A DNA stretch of 64,000 nucleotides from an uncultured Clostridia bacterium (GTDB lineage: Bacteria; Bacillota; Clostridia; UMGS1810). Made by a program: the position numbers and the translations under genes. The notes under the pieces are model-generated. The model searched no databases, had not been told where the DNA came from, and saw nothing but the letters and a program-made list of their open reading frames with translations. This document shows positions 26,865 to 35,566 of the stretch, one piece after another. How positions within the stretch are numbered: position 1 is the first letter of the stretch; every line of letters begins with the position of its first letter. The stretch lies in contig CAKSPF010000001.1 of assembly GCA_934481345.1 (NCBI GenBank), positions 310,001 to 374,000 of the forward strand, written 5' to 3'.

Positions 26865-29342
26865 TTAATCAACTACATAAATTATGGTTTTAAGCGAACC
26901 GTATTTATTAAGGAAAGTTATTTTATTTCCCGGCATCATTTCGGCAGGTGTTATAGCGTCCACCTTATTTGCTGAAATGCTGTACTTAAATATAAGCCTT
27001 TGGCTCTTGAGCGGAAAATAAGCAACCTTGCCGCAGTCCACAATAAGTATTTCCTTTGAAGCGTCATAGTCTACTACGGTACCTGTCATTGTGCTCTGTG
27101 AATAATAATTTGCAGTATCCTTCGGTGTAAGAGTCTTTGCAGAACCTATTTTCAAAACTCTGTTTACTTCGTTATTATAGTTAAATCCGAGTGCTACGAT
27201 GTCGCCCTCTTTTATACCGTTAAAGGTATCAAGCTCTATACCCGAGAAAGTAATAGCGGTATAATCGCCCATTCCTCCGCGGATAAACGAACGGGTATTT
27301 CCGTCTACAAGGCGCTGTCCCACTTCGGTAACTATCATTCTTTCGCGCGAATTGTCGCTCAGTGCTGCCGAGTTAAGGTCTCCCTCATTTAATGAGAATA
27401 TCGAAGATGTATTGAATTTTGAAATATCATAAATCGTCAGCGAATAGCTCTTGTCAGCTTCAAAGAAGCCATGCACACCTGTTACAAAATAAGAGTCGCA
27501 GTCGTTTATATCCTTTGGAATTACAAACATCTTTGCGTCCTTTTCATAATAGTATTTGCAGTCAAAGGAGCGCTGGTCATCGTCTTGCTCTCTGTAATAA
27601 AGAGTAAGCTCGCCTATTTTTGTGAATTTATTTTCATCATATGTGGCAGTTGCCTCGGCAAAGTCTATGCTGTACACTTCATCTTTTGTATTTGAACGTA
27701 TTTTTACCACCTGGGGCTGTGTTCCGTCAGTTTCCGAAAATACTTTTTCCGGAGTAGTTTTTACGCCATCCAGTTTCACATTCTTTGCGAGAGGAGCCGT
27801 ATACCACACGCCGTTTATATCCATATACTTGATTTGGTATTTCCAAGGGCCGTCCGAGCCGACTTTATAAAACATGCAGTAGTTATCGGCAGGCATATTT
27901 ACGGAATATGCTATTTTGCCGAAATAGTCGGTATAGAACGAGCAGTTATCCCCTACTTTGAGGGTTTTGTTCATACCTGCAAGGTATGCGAGATAGTCGT
28001 TGCTCATTTCATATGTTTTGCCGTCTACCGTAAGTTCTTTGTCGGCATTTTTTATAGTGTCAACCTCGCCGTCAACAGTATTGCGCGAGCCGATATATAT
28101 TTTTATCGGTACTCTCTCCGCGTCCTTGCACTGCATAACGCTGAGAACATCATCAGTCTGTATATACGAAAAATCTACTTTTTCGCCGTCGCTGTTATAT
28201 ATAGCGCAGTCGGTGTACTTATCGTTTTCAACCTTGATTTTATCCGGGCTGTCTTTAAAGGTAACGCCGTTTCTCAAAACCTTGTTGTCGGTGTCGATTC
28301 CCTTTACAACGAAGGTCTTATAGTCATTTACAACTGCCACGTCATATTTACCGTTGCTGTTGTTATCTATAAGGATGATTTCTCCGACATTCGGTTTGAA
28401 ATCGTCAGCCTTATAATCGGCATACACCACACCGTTATATATGAAGCTGAGTGTTGTCTCAAGCTTTGCGGTGCGGATTTTATCTTTTGCATCCGCATAC
28501 TTTACTGTAGAGCAGTCTTTTGATACTGTTTCTATATCGTCAGTTGCGATTTCAAGCATTTCATTGCCGCTCTTTTCGCGGATATACACAATCTCATAAT
28601 CGCCGTTTTTCTTTTCGCGTACATATGCTTCTACGCTTCTGCCGATAAGTTCCTTTGCGCTTTCGTCATTTAATATGTACTTATCTTCGTCAATTCTTAT
28701 ATAACCCGTTCTTTCGCAATCCTGTGCGCTGTACAGGGAAGTATATTCATTGGCGGTCATTATGCCGTCGATTTTGTAAATGTTTCTGTTAAGCTCAAGA
28801 ATAGTCGAATTGTTATCCTTTACATATTCTTCCTTGTCCTCGGGAGTAATAAGCTTTTTTACGGGAGCGGCGTCAAGCATATTATAAAGAAGCCGGACGG
28901 CGCTTTCATGATTTATTCTTGTGTCTGTAGCGGATTTTATACCGTTTAACAGATTGAGCTGTGCCGCTATCTTAACGTAGCTGCCCATTTTGTCCATTAC
29001 AGGCTTATAGCCGAGTGTGATTACTGCATATTTAAGAGCTTCATCAACCGTAAATCCCGACTTGCCGACAAACTTTTCGCCGGACTCTATAAGTCCCATA
29101 TAATACGCTGCGTCGGACGGGCTTACTATACTCGGATCTTCATAGACAAAGCCTTCAAGCGACTGCACAAAATTATCTCTGAATACAATTTCCGCAACAT
29201 GAATACCGAGTGCGTTAAGTGTTTCTTCCATTTCGGAAATATCTGTTTCAGGTATAACGGCTGCCGATACAATAATCTGCGTAGCAGATGCAAAAAGTGA
29301 TATTGCACACACCGCTGCGATTAATTTTTTAAACATATTCAC
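26865..29342 (-). CDS. Large secreted protein with a degenerate SLH-like N-terminus
   Basis: An 825-aa protein with a signal peptide (~1-28). Residues ~40-165 look like one or two worn SLH repeats (SPSDAAYYMGLIESGEKFVG, GFTVDEALKYAVITLGYKPV, ATDTRINHESAVRLLYNML). The remaining ~650 residues are predicted mostly beta, with many short charged strands (for example VGEIILIDNNSNGKYDVAVV repeated in spirit). I do not recognise this part. It lies 13 bp from the SLH gene upstream and 11 bp from the CBM/Fn3 gene downstream, so it belongs to the surface set of the operon. A structural cell-surface or assembly role is possible; no enzymatic motif is visible. Confidence 0.6.
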   Translation of the reverse strand: MNMFKKLIAAVCAISLFASATQIIVSAAVIPETDISEMEETLNALGIHVAEIVFRDNFVQSLEGFVYEDPSIVSPSDAAYYMGLIESGEKFVGKSGFTVDEALKYAVITLGYKPVMDKMGSYVKIAAQLNLLNGIKSATDTRINHESAVRLLYNMLDAAPVKKLITPEDKEEYVKDNNSTILELNRNIYKIDGIMTANEYTSLYSAQDCERTGYIRIDEDKYILNDESAKELIGRSVEAYVREKKNGDYEIVYIREKSGNEMLEIATDDIETVSKDCSTVKYADAKDKIRTAKLETTLSFIYNGVVYADYKADDFKPNVGEIILIDNNSNGKYDVAVVNDYKTFVVKGIDTDNKVLRNGVTFKDSPDKIKVENDKYTDCAIYNSDGEKVDFSYIQTDDVLSVMQCKDAERVPIKIYIGSRNTVDGEVDTIKNADKELTVDGKTYEMSNDYLAYLAGMNKTLKVGDNCSFYTDYFGKIAYSVNMPADNYCMFYKVGSDGPWKYQIKYMDINGVWYTAPLAKNVKLDGVKTTPEKVFSETDGTQPQVVKIRSNTKDEVYSIDFAEATATYDENKFTKIGELTLYYREQDDDQRSFDCKYYYEKDAKMFVIPKDINDCDSYFVTGVHGFFEADKSYSLTIYDISKFNTSSIFSLNEGDLNSAALSDNSRERMIVTEVGQRLVDGNTRSFIRGGMGDYTAITFSGIELDTFNGIKEGDIVALGFNYNNEVNRVLKIGSAKTLTPKDTANYYSQSTMTGTVVDYDASKEILIVDCGKVAYFPLKSQRLIFKYSISANKVDAITPAEMMPGNKITFLNKYGSLKTIIYVVD

Positions 29343-29355
29343 TTTCCTCCATTTT

Positions 29356-31008
29356 CTATTTTAAGAACAGATTATATATAATCATCGCCCCCTGCGCTCT
29401 GGTTGCCGGGCTTAACGGACTGAACGTATTATCGCCCATGCCGTTGATTTTGCCTGCGGCATAAAGTGCGTAAACAGCGTCCTTTGCGTAATCCGCTATG
29501 CTTTCATCATCTGCAAACAAGGTGTTTTCGGTATTTGACTCAAGGCTGCCGTTTTTCATTTCGTATGCACGCTTGCAGAGAGTTACCATGTCCTGCCTTG
29601 TAAGAGATTCGCCTGTTCCGAAAAGTTCATCATTCATACCCGTTATGATTTTTTTGTTATAAGCACTTGCGATATATTTATAGTGCCACTGCTGCTCTGC
29701 GGTATCTTTGAAACTGCACTTTGCATTTTTGTCAACCTCTCCGAGAACAACGATAAGCATTTTTACAAATTCCTCACGGGTCATATAATCATTCGGGCGG
29801 AAGTTGCCGCTGCCGTCACCGGAGATTATTCCTTCCTTTGTCATTTTGGTTACTGCTTCCTCCGCCCATGCCGCCTGCGACATATCCGCATACAGCGGTT
29901 TATCGGTCTGCGGCGGAGGTGTGCTCGGATTATATGCTGATGTTCCTATGCTTGACGAGCTGCCCTTTGAGCCGCCTTTTGACGAGCCTGAGGAACCTGA
30001 ACTGCCGCTGTCATCCGTTCCCTTTACCGCACTGCTTATTACGCTGAGCAATTGCTGTGTATTTTTTGCATTATTCTTTGACAGTGCTTCGGTAATTTTT
30101 TTGTTGACGGTTTTCTTATTTGAAACTGAGCAATATGATTTATATGTTCCGTCATTTGCTATACCGAGTTTTTCTTTATATTTATCAAGGTTTTCTTCCA
30201 GATACTGCATTCTTGAATTATTTATCACATAAAGAATGTTTGCGTTTTCATATGCATTTTTCAGTTCTGCAACAGCGGAGTAGCTTCCGCCCGACAGCAT
30301 TTCGGTTAACCATTCGATAAGCTTGCTGTCATCAATTTTGTTATAGGATTTATCTTCAAAATCCATATTTGCAATTTCAAGATATTTCCCTGCATTTTCT
30401 GACGTCATACCGGACGCTGCCAATGCGATATTTAAAGTTTTTACGGCTTCCTCTGCGTCGGCTTCGGAGAAATCGTCGATTTCATCCATAACCATTTTCA
30501 GAACTTTATCCTTGTCCGATGCCGCATACTCCTCAATAGCTGCTCCCATATATATAAGTGCAAAAGCGTTTTCATCGGCATCTAAAATCTGTGCCAGTTC
30601 CTGAGCCGTTGTTACCGTCTTAAGTTCCGCTTTAACTCTGTTTCTGCTTTCAACGGAAGAATATGTCATGCCGAACGGTGTTCTTACCGATTCGCCGTCC
30701 TGCTTGATATACAGATCATATTTACCGTCCGTAAGAGCGCCCGAATCATCTTTTTCCGGCATGCTGAAGCTCCACACTGCTTTGCCGTTTCCGTCGGTTA
30801 ATGCAGTTTTTAAGGCATATACCGCATCGTTATTTGCAATATCCTCGCCATTTTTGACTACCATGAGGACTGCCTGAGTATTTGCTGCGAGATCTTCGCT
30901 GACTGTAACCCTTCTGCCTTCCTTTTCAATGCTGACTGCCGGTGCTGCAAGTGCATTGCCGACACACAATGCTGTGCATATACCGAACGCCGTTAATCTT
31001 CGTATCAT
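29356..31008 (-). CDS. SLH-domain cell-surface protein
   Basis: A 550-aa protein. The signal peptide (~1-21, ending NALA) is followed by a beta domain (~25-115), a helical region (~125-335), a Ser/Gly linker (~335-355, SSGSSGSSKGGSKGSSSS) and three SLH domains (~370-550, e.g. YMTREEFVKMLIVVLGEVDK and SLTRQDMVTLCKRAYEM). The SLH triplet normally binds pyruvylated secondary cell-wall polymer. The N-terminal half has no motif I can name. ATG 31008 follows GAGGAGG. The protein may be an adaptor or structural component that holds the secreted CBM proteins at the cell surface; that role is inferred from its place in the operon. Confidence 0.78.
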   Translation of the reverse strand: MIRRLTAFGICTALCVGNALAAPAVSIEKEGRRVTVSEDLAANTQAVLMVVKNGEDIANNDAVYALKTALTDGNGKAVWSFSMPEKDDSGALTDGKYDLYIKQDGESVRTPFGMTYSSVESRNRVKAELKTVTTAQELAQILDADENAFALIYMGAAIEEYAASDKDKVLKMVMDEIDDFSEADAEEAVKTLNIALAASGMTSENAGKYLEIANMDFEDKSYNKIDDSKLIEWLTEMLSGGSYSAVAELKNAYENANILYVINNSRMQYLEENLDKYKEKLGIANDGTYKSYCSVSNKKTVNKKITEALSKNNAKNTQQLLSVISSAVKGTDDSGSSGSSGSSKGGSKGSSSSIGTSAYNPSTPPPQTDKPLYADMSQAAWAEEAVTKMTKEGIISGDGSGNFRPNDYMTREEFVKMLIVVLGEVDKNAKCSFKDTAEQQWHYKYIASAYNKKIITGMNDELFGTGESLTRQDMVTLCKRAYEMKNGSLESNTENTLFADDESIADYAKDAVYALYAAGKINGMGDNTFSPLSPATRAQGAMIIYNLFLK

Positions 31009-31041
31009 TATTATCCTCCTCTTTGAAAAGCTAAGTGTTTA

Positions 31042-33174
31042 TTATTTGTCTTCTATCAAAACCGCCGAATACGGATTAATTTTAAATTCAGTCAATCCGC
31101 CGTCAATTGTCACTGTTTCGGCACCGTCTATATGAACGGAAAATTTCTTTTCCGGAAGCTTTATACTGCAAACTGTTTCAGTATCGTTATAATTTACAAG
31201 GAACTGACCGATTTTGCCGTCATCCGACTTCCAAGCGCTTGTGAATATTTTATCTGTGTGCAAGGCATAGCCGTTGTTTAAGTACAAGGTGTTTTTGCCG
31301 CATGTTACGCAGTAAGGCTTTATCATTTCGCCTGTGTGCAGATACTTCCTGCCGCATCCCCTTCTGTAGGAGTTAAGCGTTTTTACAAACTGTTTTATGC
31401 TTTCCTGCTCCGGAATACCTGCTGTTCTTACACCCCAGTTCCAAGCTATGTCACCGTCCTGATTAAGCACAAGCGTTATCATATCGCCTGCCGTAAAGGC
31501 ATATGCCAAACGGACAAATATGTTTTCCGGCGAACGTTCATGGCTGAATTCGGTGCTTACCTGATTTCCCATAAAGTTATTTAAGTATTTATGATAGATA
31601 TATGCATACATCGGAACCGGACAGCCGATGGAGTAATTAAGATTAAATCTGTTGTCACTGAACAAAAGCTGCGGTATATAGCTTTCTGCGGCTGCAGACT
31701 CGCACCCGAAGAGAATTTTGCCGTCCGCTTCTTTTTCAGTTTCGTCAAGAAGCGCCTTTACCGCGTCTGTCTGCCACTTTCCGGGTACGGGCGGATGGCC
31801 GTGTTCCCTGCTGTAGCAAAAATACGAGTTTCCTCCGTGATTCTGATCGAGAAGCTGTATGTAGTCAATTCCCGCGCCTGCCATTTTTCTGACTTCTTCT
31901 TTAAGAACATTTACCGTGAATTCCTGTGTGGGACACATATCGTATCCTACGCGCTGTGCAGGGCAAATTTTGCTGTAAGGAAGCTCCTGTGCAGGAGATT
32001 TGCACATATATCTTTCCAGTTTCTGTTCGGCAAACTCTTTTTCCATGTTATATTCTTCTACAAGTCTGCTTTGCTGTGTCCAGCCCATTCCGCTGCAATA
32101 TACGCCTATCACATCGCCTCTCTTGTGGAGAGCGTCTATGAATTTTTTGAGTTCTTCCTCTCCGCCGAAAGGAGGCCATACATAAGGCGGCGCCCACGGT
32201 GCCGTGCCCTCCCAGTGCATGAGAATAACCATTATCTTGCTGTCAAGCTCTTTTTCAAGCCGTTCTATATGAGGCATTGCGTTGATATACGGAAACAGCT
32301 TGTTCGGCTCCATCACGTCGGTATCCTGAACACCTCTTACGGGATAAGTAACAACGACCGGTGATTCTCCGTACCACTTCGGAAGCTTTTTATTGTCTTT
32401 TATCGGTACAAATCCTTCTTTTTTCTCCTTTTCAAACCAATCGCGGTAAATCTGAGCCGCCGAGTACCAGTCGCCGTCAAAGAATTTCATTACCATCGGA
32501 TATTCCATGGTGTAGTCTTTTCCGAAATCACCTCCGCAGAAGTGCCTGAACTGGAGCATGATGCTGTCATCATTATATTTGTAAAAATCTATTCCTTTAA
32601 GGTAATCGTTTCTGTCATGTGCTGCGAAGTAAAGGCCGCCTTCATCATTGTAATATGCCATAAACTGCGTTTCCACAATCGCCGGATACACACCCATGAT
32701 ACCCTCGCCCGGATATCCCGGTTCTCTGTAGCCGAAGCAGCTTTCGCGGTGCTCTATATTGTCAACTATAATACCTTCGTTAAATCCCCAAAGGATTTTT
32801 GAATTTCCGCCGCGCTCCGCCAAGTCATAGTCAACGGCTATCTGCGGATAATTAACCCACTCGCACACTAAGTTTTCGGGCGTCTTGACATCAATATTCC
32901 AGATTATTTCGTCGGACAGCTCACAGCTTATCTTAACTTTTATTCCCGACACGGAATATGTACACACGAAGCTGTTGTTTTTGATATGCGAACTTTCATG
33001 TGTCATGCCGCCGCTTGTCATAAAGCTTTGGTTTCCAAAAATGTCACGAAATGACAATTTGAAAATATCCGTCTTTTCTTTTACATATTCTTTTTTATTG
33101 TTTATCAAGGAAATCAACATTCCTCTTTTTTCGTCAAACTTCAAGTCAATACTGTTATTAGCGCAGTTAATCAT
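31042..33174 (-). CDS. Predicted cytoplasmic TIM-barrel glycosidase (DUF6259-like)
   Basis: A 710-aa protein without signal peptide. An N-terminal beta-sandwich (~1-250) precedes a TIM barrel (~270-600) and a small beta domain (~630-710). Barrel blocks include IMVILMHWEGTAPWAPPYVW, HKRGDVIGVYCSGMGWTQ and GIDYIQLLDQNHGG. FGCESAAAESYIPQL could supply carboxylates (the Asp in LLDQN, the Glu in GCES), but I infer these only by analogy with related barrels. The plan resembles proteins annotated DUF6259, whose activity I do not know. It is the first gene of the minus-strand cluster, reading away from the AraC regulator. ATG 33174 follows AAGGAGA. Confidence 0.65.
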   Translation of the reverse strand: MINCANNSIDLKFDEKRGMLISLINNKKEYVKEKTDIFKLSFRDIFGNQSFMTSGGMTHESSHIKNNSFVCTYSVSGIKVKISCELSDEIIWNIDVKTPENLVCEWVNYPQIAVDYDLAERGGNSKILWGFNEGIIVDNIEHRESCFGYREPGYPGEGIMGVYPAIVETQFMAYYNDEGGLYFAAHDRNDYLKGIDFYKYNDDSIMLQFRHFCGGDFGKDYTMEYPMVMKFFDGDWYSAAQIYRDWFEKEKKEGFVPIKDNKKLPKWYGESPVVVTYPVRGVQDTDVMEPNKLFPYINAMPHIERLEKELDSKIMVILMHWEGTAPWAPPYVWPPFGGEEELKKFIDALHKRGDVIGVYCSGMGWTQQSRLVEEYNMEKEFAEQKLERYMCKSPAQELPYSKICPAQRVGYDMCPTQEFTVNVLKEEVRKMAGAGIDYIQLLDQNHGGNSYFCYSREHGHPPVPGKWQTDAVKALLDETEKEADGKILFGCESAAAESYIPQLLFSDNRFNLNYSIGCPVPMYAYIYHKYLNNFMGNQVSTEFSHERSPENIFVRLAYAFTAGDMITLVLNQDGDIAWNWGVRTAGIPEQESIKQFVKTLNSYRRGCGRKYLHTGEMIKPYCVTCGKNTLYLNNGYALHTDKIFTSAWKSDDGKIGQFLVNYNDTETVCSIKLPEKKFSVHIDGAETVTIDGGLTEFKINPYSAVLIEDK

Positions 33175-33231
33175 GAAAAATTCTCCTTAAATATTGCCTC
33201 AAAATACATTTTCATTTTCAGTTTCAATTAG

Positions 33232-33331
33232 ATTATATTGCATTTTGAACAAAAAAACTTGCTTTTTCTTAACATAATTTGTTCTTTGTTGATACTCCGC
33301 CTTGCTAACACGTCTTTTATTATGCTATACT
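33232..33331. promoter_or_regulatory. Divergent control region of the glycan locus
   Basis: Between the divergent genes lies an extended -10 for the AraC gene: TGCTATACT with TATACT at 33326-33331 and TTGCTA at 33302-33307, 18 bp apart. Toward the minus strand there is a -10 candidate (TATAAT, plus-strand 33232-33237) without a good -35, as expected for an activated promoter. GAACAAA (33247-33253) and TTTGTTC (33278-33284) form an inverted repeat that could be the AraC operator. No convincing catabolite (cre) site was found. Confidence 0.5.
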
Positions 33332-33388
33332 GGGCATGCTAAGATAAGGAATATATAAAAAGAGTATATATAAAAGGCGGTCGATACC

Positions 33389-34210
33389 ATGAGTAATATA
33401 GAAAGACTTCATATCAACGGCTGGAATACGAAATACAATATTTATACAAACTTAAAGGCTCCGCAGAAGTATATCATTCCTCCGCACTGGCACGACTTTT
33501 ATGAGCTTGAAATCGTGCTGGCGGGAGAAGGAATCGCTTCGGTTAACGGCAAAGTTTATCCTATGTCAAAAGGCTCGCTGTTTTTTATTACTCCTACCGA
33601 TTTTCACAGTTTTACGTCATATGACAACACCATGGAAATACTGAATCTCGGATTTGCGTCATCATGCATAGAAGCGTCGAACTTTTCCGATATGCTCTCA
33701 TTTTCGGAGCGCATAATATGCAATGTGGATGACAAAGAATTGGCATACTTTAAATACATGATTATGCTCATCGAGGAAGAAATGAATAACGACAAATATC
33801 TGAGCAAGCAGTATACATCGCAGATACTTTTGTGTATTCTGATTACTCTGTTCAGGCTGGGAAGAAATACCGACACGATTCAGAATGTAAACTCGTCGGT
33901 CCAGAGGATACTGCACTATATTCACACGCATTTCAAGGAACAGATTTCCCTTGAAGACGTAGCAAAATACACCGAATATTCCGAAGGACACATATGCAGA
34001 CTTTTAAAACAGTCTTTGGGCTGTACATTTAAGGAATACCTCACAAACCTTCGCATGACGCATGCCGAGCAAATGCTTATGTGCTCAAGCGAATCCATAT
34101 CGGACATTGCATATTTCTGCGGTTTTTCATCTCTGTCGCATTTTATAAACGTGTTCAAGAAAAAGCACAGAATATCACCCAGGCAATACCGAAAAGAAAA
34201 CCAAACCTGA
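33389..34210 (+). CDS. AraC family regulator of the glycan locus
   Basis: A 273-aa protein. The N-terminal cupin domain is typical of sugar-sensing AraC proteins (IIPPHWHDFYELEIVLAGEG, then GSLFFITPTDFHSF). The C-terminal ~100 residues carry two helix-turn-helix units (ISLEDVAKYTEYSEGHICRL, then ESISDIAYFCGFSSLSHFIN and the closing HRISPRQYRK). It sits between the minus-strand glycan operon and the plus-strand GH125 operon, the usual place for a local activator of both. It resembles the truncated AraC at the window start in domain plan, not closely in sequence. ATG 33389 has AAAAGGCGG upstream. Confidence 0.9.
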   Translation: MSNIERLHINGWNTKYNIYTNLKAPQKYIIPPHWHDFYELEIVLAGEGIASVNGKVYPMSKGSLFFITPTDFHSFTSYDNTMEILNLGFASSCIEASNFSDMLSFSERIICNVDDKELAYFKYMIMLIEEEMNNDKYLSKQYTSQILLCILITLFRLGRNTDTIQNVNSSVQRILHYIHTHFKEQISLEDVAKYTEYSEGHICRLLKQSLGCTFKEYLTNLRMTHAEQMLMCSSESISDIAYFCGFSSLSHFINVFKKKHRISPRQYRKENQT

Positions 34211-34267
34211 CATACTATCAATTAAAACAATCATATCATGCTGCAAAAGCGGCAAAAAGGAGTTTTT

Positions 34268-35554
34268 ATGAATATACCAAATGCCATAACCGAAAGAATT
34301 AATAAATATACAGATAAACTGTCATCGCATCCTAAGCTTCAGACGCTGTATAAAAACTGTTACCTATTTCCCTTTTCGGATAATCTGATTAAAAAATGCA
34401 GCGATGGTACATATTTTTTGAAAACGGGAGATATACCGGCAATGTGGCTTCGCGATTCAACAGCTCAAATCACCCATTATCTGTCAATTTCCGACAACCC
34501 GGAAATTGCAGACATAATAGACGGCACGATAAGGCGCCAGTTTATGTACATAGAGATTGATTCGTATGCAAACAGCTTTAACAAAACGGCAAACGGAAAC
34601 GGACACAAAGAGGATATACCGCAAAACCACCCCCATGTATACGAGCGCAAATATGAAATAGATTCACTCTGCTACCCTATACGCCTTTTGTATCTTTACT
34701 GGAAAAAATCATCAAGGGATGAAATAATCAAAGAAAAGCTTGAAACAATAGCGGAAATTATAATAAAGCAATTCAAGGCGGAGCAGCATCACTTTGAGCT
34801 TTCGCCATATAAGTTTTACCGCACGGACTTATACCGCGGATGCGAGCTGGACACCCTGCCGAACAATCAAAAAGGCAATCCCGTCGCATATACCGGCATG
34901 ACATGGTGCGGATTCCGTCCGAGCGATGACGGCTGTCAGTACGGTTATCTCACCGCGTCTGAAATGTTTGCTGTCGTAATCCTCGGATATATGTCTGAAA
35001 TGCTCGAAAACGTTTGTCATAATCACACACTTTCGCTGAAATGCCGTTTGCTTGCCGTGGAAATAGACCGCGGCATACAGAAATACTGCATAGTAAATCA
35101 CAAAAAATACGGCGAGATTTACGCATACGAAACCGACGGAATGGGAAATTATGTACTGCATGATGACGCAAACATTCCCTGTCTGCTCTCCATTCCATAC
35201 ATAGGCTATGAGAATGCGGACAGCAAAATATACAAAAATACCAGAAAATACCTGCTCAGCCGGGATAATCCGTATTATTTTGTGGGTAAGTGTGCCAAAG
35301 GTATCGGCTCGCCACACACACCGAAAAACTACATATGGCATTTATCTTTGATTATGCAGGGACTTACATCAACCTCCGCAAGAGAAAAACGAGAAATACT
35401 GAATACTCTGATCAATACCGATGCCGATACCGGACTTCTGCACGAAGGATTTAACGCAGACAATCCGTATGAATTTACAAGAGAGTCATTTGCATGGCCG
35501 AACGCACTTGCGGCTGAATTTATAGAAAAATGTGCAGACGAAAAAATTATATAA
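34268..35554 (+). CDS. Exo-alpha-1,6-mannosidase, glycoside hydrolase family 125
   Basis: A 428-aa protein from ATG 34268, which follows AAAGGAG by 5 nt; an in-frame ATG at 34238 has no ribosome binding site. It belongs to GH125 (formerly DUF1237), recognised by GDIPAMWLRDSTAQ, the SFNKTANGNGHK segment and YEIDSLCYPIRLLY, and by TGMTWCGFRPSDDGCQYGYL. These (alpha/alpha)6-barrel enzymes remove non-reducing terminal alpha-1,6-linked mannose by inversion and do not need a metal. There is no signal peptide, so it acts inside the cell on imported oligosaccharides, complementing the GH38 enzyme of the opposite-strand operon. It is co-transcribed with the AraC gene 58 bp upstream and the six-hairpin gene downstream. 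Confidence 0.92.
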   Translation: MNIPNAITERINKYTDKLSSHPKLQTLYKNCYLFPFSDNLIKKCSDGTYFLKTGDIPAMWLRDSTAQITHYLSISDNPEIADIIDGTIRRQFMYIEIDSYANSFNKTANGNGHKEDIPQNHPHVYERKYEIDSLCYPIRLLYLYWKKSSRDEIIKEKLETIAEIIIKQFKAEQHHFELSPYKFYRTDLYRGCELDTLPNNQKGNPVAYTGMTWCGFRPSDDGCQYGYLTASEMFAVVILGYMSEMLENVCHNHTLSLKCRLLAVEIDRGIQKYCIVNHKKYGEIYAYETDGMGNYVLHDDANIPCLLSIPYIGYENADSKIYKNTRKYLLSRDNPYYFVGKCAKGIGSPHTPKNYIWHLSLIMQGLTSTSAREKREILNTLINTDADTGLLHEGFNADNPYEFTRESFAWPNALAAEFIEKCADEKII

Positions 35555-35566
35555 AAGGAGAAAAAC

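Noticed and set aside
31591..32364. A 257-codon plus-strand frame opposite the barrel enzyme
   Set aside because: It mirrors a gene with strong family features, has no ribosome binding site and no recognisable domain.
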